Positions 54,329 through 64,000 of a DNA stretch of 64,000 bases are shown one piece after another (the first letter of the stretch is position 1; each line of letters begins with the position of its first letter). Below the pieces are notes generated by a model that saw only the letters and a list, made by a program, of their open reading frames with translations, was not told where the DNA came from and made no database searches. Source of the DNA: Lepidodermella squamata (taxonomy: Eukaryota > Gastrotricha); assembly GCA_047495785.1 (NCBI GenBank), contig JBLDXI010000073.1, positions 248,001 to 312,000 on the forward strand. Reading direction: 5' to 3'. The position numbers were made by a program, and so were the translations under genes.

Positions 54329-55355
54329 CATAGACAACTCTATACAGATCGGAAACTAGCGATCTTCCTATAGTAAATAAATTCACACCAAAACGTGAAA
54401 AAGTGGGCACGCGACCTTCATTTTTATTCACTCATCGCCCTATCCGCCCATAGTAATTTTTCCGATTTTTAATTATTTTCTAAAATTCCCTGAGAAAATG
54501 TTTCATTTCCGACAAATTTCAAACAAATTTTCCGGAATACTAGAAGCGCTCCTCTATCGAATGAGTCCCGTCTCATGAGACGGTTTTTTTTCTAACTTTT
54601 TTAAAATTATCTCAAAGTTGGTCACTTTTACGAAAAATCGCCATTTCAAGAGTCTTTCAGGAGGTTAAAAGTTTTCATTTTGAGCCGAAAAATTCCGAGA
54701 AAAATACTATGATCTTATTCGATTTTTGCTCTATCCAAAGATATAAAACTTGAGCTAATCAGAATTTGTTTCGAATTTCGCGAAATTTGCATTCGCTTGA
54801 TAATACTTTGAGCGAGCTAAAAATAGCTACAAAAAACCTAATAGCTATTTTTAGATTTAGCAGTGTCACGCAAAATCCCAATATTACAAGTCAGAAAATT
54901 TCGCGAAATTCGAAACAAATTCTGATTAGCTCAAGTTTTATATCTTTGGATAGAGCAAAAATCGAATAAGATCATAGTATTTTTCTCGGAATTTTTCGGC
55001 TCAAAATGAAAACTTTTAACCTCCTGAAAGACTCTTGAAATGGCGATTTTTCGTAAAAGTGACCAACTTTGAGATAATTTTAAAAAAGTTAGAAAAAAAA
55101 CCGTCTCATGAGACGGGACTCATTCGATAGAGGAGCGCTTCTAGTATTCCGGAAAATTTGTTTGAAATTTGTCGGAAATGAAACATTTTCTCAGGGAATT
55201 TTAGAAAATAATTAAAAATCGGAAAAATTACTATGGGCGGATAGGGCGATGAGTGAATAAAAATGAAGGTCGCGTGCCCACTTTTTCACGTTTTGGTGTG
55301 AATTTATTTACTATAGGAAGATCGCTAGTTTCCGATCTGTATAGAGTTGTCTATG
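54329..55355. mobile_element. 1.03-kb palindrome, copy 2
   Basis: Duplicate of 44082-45108, arms 54329-54788 and 54896-55355. Confidence 0.9.
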
Positions 55356-57755
55356 TTCACGATACTAGCAATGAGTATCAGATGTTACCGGTTTTGCTAT
55401 TTTTGAACCTCGAAACTGTGAATTTTATGGCCTACTTCAGCCAATATCGTCACTATAGGACGCCGCGGCTTGCAGTGTGAATCAGAAAAGCGTGGTATTT
55501 TTAAGGCGGAACGGGGTCCAAAGTCCAAATCAACAAATACACAATACAATACACAATTTTTAAATTAGCATAAGCATTTTTGCTCACTATCAACGAGATC
55601 AACACATCTTTAGAAGCATCTCGCCGATCTATTTCTGCAAATTATTTTTTAGGTTTTAGTTAGTGAAATTCAAAATTATACGATTTTCCGAATTGAAATT
55701 TTGAAATTTTGAAGTTTTGAAGGCATGCAATTTAATCGTATTCACGGAAAAATTTTCACGGCAGGCAACCTATCGGCCATGAATTAGGCGCTTCGGAGTT
55801 CAATGTACTCTTGAACGCCGCGGCTTCGAATATTATATTAGGGTCACCGTCGTTCGGCCCTGATTTTATGACCCAAGGGTCTCCCCTGTGGTTTTTTGGG
55901 GTTTTTCCACTTTGGCATTGCCGAACTGGGGGTACGATACCCCTCATTCCCCCTGTACTTCGCGCCCAGACTCACACGGGATGGCTCGGCCGCATATGCC
56001 GCATATGCATTCTTGACCATTTGATCACCTATTCGCAGTATGTGTGGAGCACCGGCCATTCTCGCCGGTGGCCTTGTTCGCAATGCGTCAACTCAAGCTT
56101 CTGGATGTGCTGCAGAATGATTGCCTGCGCTAGTATCCGACCTTGAACGTTGCTCCGACGTTAAGATTCTATCTTAGATCATGTGCCCATGCTTTACTTT
56201 ACTTTCCGTTTTTCAATCGCAACACTCATCGAATATTCGAATCAACAAAACAATCATTAATCGCGGTTTTTAAGACATCTTCAGTTTCCTCTTTTCAGTA
56301 TAATAGAAACTGCACATGTTGCTATCCTATTTAATTATTACTCCGAAGAGGCCGATAATCGGCTGCTAAAGGCTGGGCATGAGTCATTAATATTTGACCT
56401 AATTGCTGAGCTTTTCCCTCTTGACTCTTGAGGCCTAAATATGTAGATCACACTGAAGTTGAAGAGTTAAGTTTTGATTAAAGATAAAATTGTCGACGTT
56501 TGGAGGTGCGTCAGGGGTTCGATTTGACGTGCCGCCTCCCTGATTTTCGACGACCCGAGCAAAGAAATTACAAGATATGTTTGTTAACTGGTCGGTGTTG
56601 CTGGCGGTGAATGTCTTTATCGCTCATAGTCAGCCGCACCGCAGGCGTACGCACTTTATCAGTATCAAATTCTTTCTCGCCTTTTCCACATGCCTATGCT
56701 CTTACTAATCACGGGGCGGGTTTTCGTCAGAGCGAAGCGTGGAGACGAGGATTTCATCGAGTGAAGCGGGAAAAGTAACTTGAAAAGTTCGGGAGAACAT
56801 TGCCTTTCAAGTAGGTGTAGGAAATCAAATTTGATTTGACTTGATTTAATTTAATTTAATTAATTTCTACAGTAAGTTAATCACAATTATTTGTAAATCA
56901 ATCATTTCAAATCAAATCTTTCGCATAAGGAAACATGAATATCATGGTACATTATTGAAGATTATTTCACGTTTCGAGCTTGGTTTTGGCAATATGAGTC
57001 TGAAAGAGAAGGAATAAGGGAATATTCCTACAAGCGCACCATCTGGAGCCACTTTTTGGGGTGTTGAAGGGTCAAAGCCTTGTGAAAATAGCGTAAAAAT
57101 TGAAATAAAAAGCCCGCCTTAAAAAAATAAATTCAACAATAATTTTACCATGCGCATGTAGGGATAGAAGCGAGATTGCTTCTTTTGTTTCAGCATGAAA
57201 TTCGTTGAGAATTCCTTTTTCACGGGAACGGTGAATGATTTGAGAAATATCGTTAGCGACGTTGAAAGTCGGAATTAGCCTGGTTTACCACCATTTTAAG
57301 GCAGTGTTTGGTTTGATTTTGATTTATTTTGGTATCGGTTTTGCGCGATTTGATTTTAAATATTTTGATTTGATTCAGCTTTTCAAAGATTTTGCCGATG
57401 ATTTTGTAGTCCTAATCAGTAATCATGAGGAATTTTTTGAAGTGGTTTCCACCATTCGGTAGATCTAGTCTGCGGTAAACATCCCTCAAATTATCATTAG
57501 AATCGGGTGCGAGAGAGAAAATTGGTGACAAAAATGCTGGCCGCTATTTTTATTAAAAATTCTCATTTTTGAAAAACGGCACTTTACAGGATTAGAGGTT
57601 GTATAGCATTATCCTGTGACAAGGCTCCATCGGAATTTATTTAGCTATTTTCATATTACTTATCATTTCAAATTATTCAATTTCATGTGTAATTTATTTA
57701 GATATTACAGCTGCAAAGTTGCATATCTGTCATCACTTAACTCACAATCTGCATC
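55356..57755. other. gap, copy 2 of 45109-47508
   Basis: Holds the same relics: RT remnant near 56085-56132, GATTT-rich tracts near 56812-56927 and 57297-57377, half MITE at 57250-57307. No intact gene. Confidence 0.5.
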
Positions 57756-58358
57756 ATGTGGACTACTGAAAGCATACAAATAGTGGCGCTGCTCATTGCA
57801 ATGCTGGCTCCGTTCCCAGCTTCGAGTGTTAAACAGTGCTACAAATGTGTTCCAAGCGAGACTATCCATTGCGGACATCCGGAAAACCTGGAGGTTTTCG
57901 ACTGCCCTCCAACTGACAATTACGCATGTCTTTTTTTTCGAAAGTCGACTACTGTAAGAACTTCATGGCCCCCATTTTGTCAATTTGAGATTCATATCGA
58001 TTTTAGGCAAGGCGGTGTACGAGGTTGTATCAATAAAATAGGTTGCATGACAGGTCGTTTCATTCATTGCTGTACGGGCGAATTATGCAATAACCAAAGA
58101 GTATTCTCTCTACGGACTACAAGAGAGTTAAGGATAAGTACTGTTCTATCTGTCCCAATTCTGGAACAACCCAAGCTGGACGAGGGACTCCCAAGGGCTG
58201 AAATAGCTGGCATAGTTGTTGCTGGGGTGGCAATGGTGGTGGTGGCATTGGCCGCTGTCTTTTTCATTATAAGATGGCGCAGAAATCAACTGCAAAAGCA
58301 AATTGCTCGCGCCAAAGCAGATCCCGAAAATGTGGAAGAGCCGAATGCATCATCTTGA
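57756..58358 (+). CDS. Ly6/uPAR (LU)-domain protein F (copy 2, frame altered)
   Basis: Duplicate of gene F except for eight T at 57931-57938. Under the family splice model (exons 57756-57953 and 58007-58358) the extra T shifts the frame, so the protein would be lost after NYACLFF. If the 53-bp intron is instead retained, the extra base makes 54 nt and the frame stays open for 200 codons, inserting RKSTTVRTSWPPFC and flanking residues between the fifth and sixth LU cysteines. The signal peptide, transmembrane helix and tail are unchanged. The extra T could be a homopolymer sequencing error. Confidence 0.6.
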   Translation: MWTTESIQIVALLIAMLAPFPASSVKQCYKCVPSETIHCGHPENLEVFDCPPTDNYACLFFRKSTTVRTSWPPFCQFEIHIDFRQGGVRGCINKIGCMTGRFIHCCTGELCNNQRVFSLRTTRELRISTVLSVPILEQPKLDEGLPRAEIAGIVVAGVAMVVVALAAVFFIIRWRRNQLQKQIARAKADPENVEEPNASS

Positions 58359-58551
58359 AGCTTGAAGCATCAACTAGCTAATGAACGATCTACAAATCTA
58401 TCTGGCATAGGATTTTCCATAGATACAAAATACTGAAGGTATTATGCCAATAGCGCGTGCTTCCTGTTATGCTTGTTTGCAGTCAAATGTTCAGTGATGT
58501 AATAATTTCAAAAATTGATTATAAATAAACATCATCCTCCGAAACTTACAA

Positions 58552-59839
58552 GAAAATTACAGCTTACTGCTTGATTTTTTTGACACCCGCTGATATAATT
58601 TGCAAGCAGCGAATCCTTTTATAAAGTGGGGTTATAATTTTGGCTTTTGTTATTATTTTTAGCCCTGTTGCCATGGCGTGCGACTTTTGTTTTTTCTCTT
58701 ATATGTCCTTATGTTCTTTCTCATCCACCCTGGAACTATTAAAAATGCTCTGATCTCTGATTTTCTATGCCATAATTGTGGCCGAATGGAAATGGATTCA
58801 TACTACTTACATGTTTATAGCTTCGCCTTCACCACCAATCACTATTACTATTGATCGATGTTTTCAGAGAGCGAAGTACCGCTAGGGATGGTAGGGATCA
58901 TCCCTAAGTTGAGCTCAGCGAAGGACCAAAGGGGGATCCTTATGTCGATTTTTGTAATCTCAACCACTTCCGCGGTCCTACTTCACTCTGTGGATGTTTT
59001 ACCGAGCTTGTATCACTAGGCAATAGGCTTATATTTTTGAAGTTGACTGGTGGTATAATGGAGGGCACGGCAACATATAAAAAGCGGGATAAGTATAATA
59101 TTGGTTTCATAAGATCAGCGATCAGCGACTAGTTTCGTAATAAAGCCCAGCGTAGTCTGATGATATTCAGGTTTATGAGTTGATGGACATGTCTTGTACT
59201 TCGGCAAACAGAGCAAACAAAGTCGGTCGAGTGACTTTCGAATTGCCTCTGGAAAAACTGGGATCGCCTTGAAAAATATATGACTGCCAGAAAGCTTCAT
59301 ATGGGCTATTAATTCCAAGCTATCTCTCCAGAATCAACCGACTAAGAGAATCAGGCATTTTCACTAGTTGCTGAAGCATGATTGCGCCAAGTGAACAAAT
59401 ATGAGCAAAATATTTGCGAGATCGCCCAATTTGGCACGTGCCGATATGAAACTACACAAAAACCGTAGTAGTGAGAAAAAGTGTGAATGAAAAATGTCGA
59501 AATTTTGGTTATTCGACGACGAAACCGCGCGCTTAAATTTCGTCATAAAATCATACGAAAAATTACGTATTTTCCCACCAAAAATCGAGATGGATGTTTT
59601 GGAGAAACAAATTGTCGATGTTTTTTTCCATGCATTTGTATAGGGTATAGGGTCCAAAGGTCGCGTGTTTTTATTTTCACATAACAGGGCTAGATCGTGA
59701 GTGTCATATCTTCTGTATTTTTTTATCTATGGGATTTGCAACTCCGTAATGTGTTGTTCATTTAAAGCAAGTTTTTTCTTATCTTTCTTATCTTTCGCTG
59801 AGAAAAATGAAACCAATGAGTCGTAGCATTCCGAGTTGT
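58552..59839. other. intergenic, no gene recognised
   Basis: Short minus-strand frames (59115-59318, 59364-59657) have no domain. The end of this stretch leads into the repeat at 59840. Confidence 0.4.
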
Positions 59840-60200
59840 CGCAGTTGATTCGGATTGTTGCACAGAAAGTACGCGAGCTTTTTTCCGAGTTGTCGTTTTC
59901 GCAAATGACGTGACTTACGCGAGCAAAAGTTCGCACTTGTCGGAACGCGAATCTAGGCACTTTTTATACTGGCTGTTAAGGCTCGAAAAATGTTACGTAG
60001 AACCGAAATACAATGCAGAGCACGGAGACCGTTTGAATGAAATACGGTAATTATCATAAACTGACGGGTCCCGTGTCAGTAACTATGGTGGTACTATAAC
60101 TATGGTAGCAGCTTTTCGGTGGAAAGCTCAAGCTTTCGTTTCTGAAAAATACTCATCATTCTGATAAAAACGAATATAAACACTTTAGTGAAGCAATAAC
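59840..60200. repeat. dispersed repeat, copy 2 (pairs with 1-420)
   Basis: GCAGTTGATTCGGATTGTTG, TTTTCGCAAATGACG and ACTGACGGGTCCCGTGTCAG follow the order seen at the window start, with scattered indels. Confidence 0.7.
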
Positions 60201-60215
60201 CGATATAAAGGGGCG

Positions 60216-60312
60216 TAGTACAGGGGTGCCGGGGTGCCGAGATACCCCGGCTCCGAGACTCCTAACAGAGAAAGGCTAAATAATCCACAGAGGGGACCCT
60301 TTGGTTTCTTAG
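60216..60312. repeat. dispersed GTACAGGGGTGCCGG repeat
   Basis: Second copy of the 1553-1672 repeat, with a GGGGTGCCGAGATACCCC hairpin, CTCCGAGACTCC and CCCTTTGGTTTC. In both places it lies some distance after the copy of the other dispersed repeat. Confidence 0.6.
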
Positions 60313-61479
60313 GCTCTAGAGACGAACCCCCCTGGCGTTCGAAAACTTCTGAAAAACTTAAGGGGATTTGCAATTTCGAGCTGAAAATGGCTCGATTTAA
60401 CCCCCTTACAGCTTGACCTATAGTCAGAACACTGGCTCATTGCAGTGGAATCTTAGCCTGATCGAAAATTAGCCTCGCAAAACGACGACATATTTGCATA
60501 TTGGCTCCGTTGCGAATTTTGAAATGCGATTTCATATTGCTGAGCAGCTCAGGAAATTCGAGATCAAAAAGACTTTATCGACCAGATATGGACATACTTT
60601 TTTGCGCCGACACTTTTTTGCGCCGACGAAGACGCGTTTGCCAGTCTAACGAGTCCTTAAGGAAAGTTTTTTACTTGATTTTTTCTCTATTAAACATGGA
60701 AAGCTAAGATTCAGGTTAAGATTGCTGAATGAGGCTGTCACTCGAATCGACTTTTATATCTAGAAGATCCTAATCGAAATCCCCGCCTATAATTCGAAAA
60801 TTTGCATCTATCGATTTTCAATATTTCTAAACTACGACGCTCAAATCATGATTTGGCGTGACCGGTAATGCGTGTCTAGCAGGTGGCCCCGGAACCTCCG
60901 AAATCAAGAGTAAAATTATAGTAAAACCTCTCATTCGCGTTATTTTACGTTTGGGATGGCGTGCTAAGTAACAAAAAAGATCGAAAAACCGTCGCAGTTT
61001 CGGTTGGCGTGTCATTGTGTCCCTGCAAACTATAGTCGGCTTGACCACTGATTTCACGGCACCACGTTTCTAACGCCACGCGATTTACTCGTGCTTCGAG
61101 CGGCGTATGGGCAGCCAAGTTCGAATTTGAATTGTCCTGCCAGGTCAAAAGCGAGGCATTACCCAGGTATGGACAAGTCGACTGTCCATAGGATAGCCTC
61201 GACAGGAGGCATTTCGGCCTCATCTCGGCGATGCTTGTCATAGTTCGTTGTATTTTTCAGTTGTTGCTGTATCCAAGTCGAACGACATGCAATATTAACA
61301 AGCACTCCTAAGAATTATATGTATATTAGGAAATCTTAGAATTCGAAAATCGATTCGCAAGCGTTTATAATTTTTTACAAATTCGAATTCACAATCCTGT
61401 TGATGTTTCTCAGAAACTCTTAAAATATAGTATGCTATAAGTCGTAGAAAGAAGAGCTAATAGCCTTTTGGCCTAAAAA
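60313..61479. other. intergenic, no gene recognised
   Basis: The minus-strand frame 60945-61241 (MTSIAEMRPKCLLSRLS) is the longest but shows no domain or paralog here. Confidence 0.35.
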
Positions 61480-62515
61480 TCTAGATTATTAAGCAATTGC
61501 CCCAAAATCGGATTTTCGAGCAAATTGCTCTAAAATCTATCGATTTTCGACTGGCGGTTACATATAAATCTAGCGTAATGGGCAAAAAATCTAGTGGGAA
61601 GAGCAAAAACCAGTGAAAAGGGCACGCGATCTATTATTTATTATTCATCACAAACTCTTTTTTATTACGACCATTTCGCTGATTTTTGATTTCTTGAACG
61701 CTAATAACCATGCCAAAGCTGCTTTTACCAAAAAACAGCGAGGAGTATGAGCTTTTCATGAAAGTAGTTACCAGCAGACATGGGGAACGATTCGAAGGCA
61801 TATCCCATGACATGAAACATCAACTGAAATTGCTATTAGTCATTTGTTTCCCTACTGTGGTATCGTGGACGAGAATTTTTAAGTGTCAAGGGTAAGTGGA
61901 GGGTAAGTCAGTAAGTCAGGGCTGTAAGGATGTTTGTCCTTGTAAACGCTGCGGTTTGCTTAGCGGCACCAAATGCCATCCCAAATTGCCGGACTGTCAC
62001 AACAAGCTCTCCACTCTGGCTCAGAAGGCCGCAAATTAAGCCGTCGCTAAGCAGTCAAGTCGGGTTGATGAGCAAATCGAAAAATCACAACCGGGAAATA
62101 AGGTTAGCAACGCGAAGAAATCTAAGCGAGCTGTGGTCGTGGATGATGACGATCCGATCGAGCAGAGGCCGTCTGAAAAGGTGGCTAAAGTAGGAGATGA
62201 AATAGGTGGATGCACCTGTAAACAAGGTTGCAAGGCGAAGTCCAAGAGATGCAAGTGTAAGAACAGTGGAAAATATTGTGTTAAAGATTGTCACGGCGGG
62301 AAAAAGGGCCAAAACGTGTGATTCCGTGTTATAAATTGAGTGTGTTGAGGAGAAACGGAAATAAAATATTCCCCTTGCTTTGAATTTCGTTTTTGTTTGA
62401 AAATCTAGATTTTTGAGGGAGCTTTATAAAAAGATCTAGATTTTTCAGCGATTTGCTCCACTTACGTCAATAATAATAATTTGCCCTTAAATCTAGATTT
62501 TTATGGAGGAATAGA
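61480..62515. mobile_element. possible TCTAGATTTTT-flanked element carrying a cysteine-rich gene
   Basis: AAATCTAGATTATTAAGC and GCAAATTGCTCTAAAATC on the left resemble, in inverted form, AAAATCTAGATTTTTGAG, GATTTGCTCCAC and TTGCCCTTAAATCTAGATTT on the right. The ends are too degenerate to place a target duplication. Confidence 0.4.
61710..62321 (+). pseudogene. cysteine-rich (CXC/TCR-like) reading frame with an in-frame stop
   Basis: From about 61920 one frame gives CKDVCPCKRCGLLSGTKC and HPKLPDCHNK, reaches TAA at 62036, then stays open to 62321. That part holds an acidic stretch and a C-terminal CTCKQGCKAKSKRCKCKNSG-type cluster ending CVKDCHGGKKGQNV. The spacing resembles tesmin/CXC DNA-binding modules and cysteine clusters seen in some transposon proteins; I cannot choose. 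An upstream frame from ATG 61710 (MPKLLLPKNSEEYELFMKVV) ends at a tandem GGTAAGT donor-like region but does not join in phase. It is probably a decayed element gene. Confidence 0.45.
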
Positions 62516-64000
62516 AATGGAGTTGGAACTGCGCTCAGGTTATTTGATGGAGCGCGCGCGCGCAGCCGCTCGCTTACTTACAATAGAGCGTGTTACGCAA
62601 CCGCTGTAGTGCATTGCCGCAAGCCGCAAGTGCTTCTGCGGTAAAACTAACGCCGCGTGCGGTAAAAATTAACATACGCGGCGGCGTTAGTTTTACCGCA
62701 CGAGCATTAAGGTAACCTTATTTGCGTGCTGCGGTAAAATACTTACCGTCAAATGGAGACTTGTACCGAAACGCTAACGAGCTGTAGCCTTCAGCAGGCG
62801 CAATTGATGACGATTCGCAATCAGGTATCAGGAATTACCTGAAAAACCTCCAAACCAAGAAAAATATCAAATTTACCGTTATTTGTAACATCTCTTTCTT
62901 AATCCCAATCCCGATTAGACTTGGCAACTCAAAGGGTGTTAGTCATGGATGTCGCCAGATCCATTATCAGTGCTGTCTTTGTATATCCACTATATTTAAG
63001 GTCGGTGGTCGACCCTTCACCCTTCAATTAGCTGCCGTTGAATAATAAGCGCAGCGAGCTTTACCTGACGGTATTTTTGGAGATTTTTTGTCGGGAGTAG
63101 CCGGAAATCGCTTAAAAAATCCTCCTCCATTGGCCTCATAACGGGATTTCTCTAATCACCGAAGTTCCAAACCAAAATGATGGAAGATAACTATTTTTCT
63201 CAATTCCACTGAAATCATAAAATTTTAAACTGCCCGACCGAGCTGGGGTGTCGCTTCGATAAGGCTGTAATGGCGTTGCACCCTTTTTCTCGTGAGTAAG
63301 CAGTGTATCCTAAATTATGTCTATGGCGTTCGCGCACAAGTCCACATTTACCCACTGGTTACACCATTAATGTTGGGGGCCGCGCGAAAGGGGCCCCGGA
63401 ATTGAGCCTATAAAAATGCTACACCATGAACATGATGCATAATTTCGGAATTCTGGACTGCAGAGATAAAGCGGAACGCAGCTTACATGGGAAGTTTCAG
63501 CACGATAGATAGCAACACGTAGTCTTTTTGCGCAATTATTTGCGAATGGGCTTCATATCAAATTATGCTATCTGCACTTGTCATTTATTAGCTTACTATT
63601 TCGCTTGCTACAGCAAGTTTTGCTCATTTTTGCCAGCAACATTATCAAGCAATAGTTGATTTATTGGCTCCGGAATTTATCCCTGGCAGCTCCACGATCC
63701 AAGACTTTGAGCTTGGATTAAATCGTCAACCCCAATGTCAATGGTACCCGAACAAAACAAAGTTTATCAATTGCGAATTGTTAGAGTTATTTAGCGTTAT
63801 TTCGAATTAGGGTTTTTCGGAATTTAATTTGAAATTAGCGTAATTGATAATGATCATTGATCATGTGTTGTTCGTAAAGTGATTACCAGGCTTTGTACGG
63901 AAAATCACGGATAATTTAATAGTCATCACATAGACAACACTGTAACAGAAAGAGGAAACCAACGATATTTCCATAGTGAAGAGTGGTTTTGATTTGATTT
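62516..64000. other. terminal stretch, repeats only
   Basis: A GC-rich fold-back at about 62640-62720 (TGCGGTAAAACTAACGCCGC with its inverted partner GGCGGCGTTAGTTTTACCGC). 62845-63000 is a copy of the 31190 repeat. CAAGTCCACATTTACCC at 63340 echoes the CGCG-rich element near 32282. CATAGACAACACTGTAACAG at 63929 begins a diverged fold-back-family arm cut by the window end. No gene seen. Confidence 0.5.

Larger units (their letters stand above)
48304..58551. repeat. tandem duplication unit, copy 2
   Basis: Same content and order as 38058-48303; offset 10,246 up to about 43277, then 10,247, then 10,248 after the T-run. The right end is at CTTACAAGA followed by the original flank AAATTACAGC. 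Near-identity means either a very recent event or an assembly artefact. Confidence 0.95.

Overview
This is eukaryotic nuclear DNA, almost certainly from an invertebrate animal. Coding exons are split by short GT-AG introns, mostly about 50-65 bp. The gene families are metazoan: secreted S1 proteases with CCP/sushi modules and 10-cysteine Ly6/uPAR (LU) membrane proteins. More than half of the window is made of DNA transposons with TA target duplications, fold-back MITEs and a non-LTR retrotransposon. The phylum cannot be fixed from this window; an ecdysozoan would fit but that is a guess.

Layout. 1-4.8 kb: dispersed repeats, a fold-back element with tRNA-like cores, and a 2.16-kb TA-flanked element (2029-4186) that carries two spliced genes of unknown family. 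It sits inside the 3' end of a broken S-adenosylmethionine synthetase copy. 5.3-5.7 kb: Ly6-like gene A. 6.4-13.2 kb: a field of MITEs, including a 2.95-kb Tigger/pogo element nested in a fold-back MITE. 13.6-17.0 kb: Ly6-like genes B and C. 17.7-25.0 kb: two paralogous genes. The second has an unbroken six-exon model for signal peptide, trypsin domain, two CCP modules and ankyrin repeats (695 aa); the first is a partly decayed relative. 25.5-32.8 kb: a 4.3-kb terminal-inverted-repeat element, the 3' piece of a non-LTR retrotransposon, another MITE and a CGCG-rich TA element. 34.0-35.8 kb: an apparently intact Tc1/mariner-like element with an intron-containing transposase, next to Ly6-like gene D, which is broken by a 1.8-kb insertion.

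38.06-58.55 kb is a head-to-tail duplication of about 10.25 kb. Each unit holds the 3' end of gene D, Ly6-like pseudogene E, a 5'-to-mid retrotransposon with zinc knuckles, AP endonuclease and half a reverse transcriptase, a palindrome with about 460-bp arms, and Ly6-like gene F. I found two single-base indels between the copies. One restores the RT frame in copy 2; the other breaks the F frame in copy 2. 58.6-64 kb is repeat-rich, with a cysteine-rich (CXC-like) reading frame near 62 kb.

Functionally the locus is a cluster of Ly6-like membrane proteins interleaved with secreted trypsin/CCP/ankyrin genes, expanded by local duplication and damaged by transposons. The most unusual item is the trypsin-CCP-CCP-ankyrin fusion; a basic run lies exactly between its extracellular modules and the ankyrin part in both paralogs.
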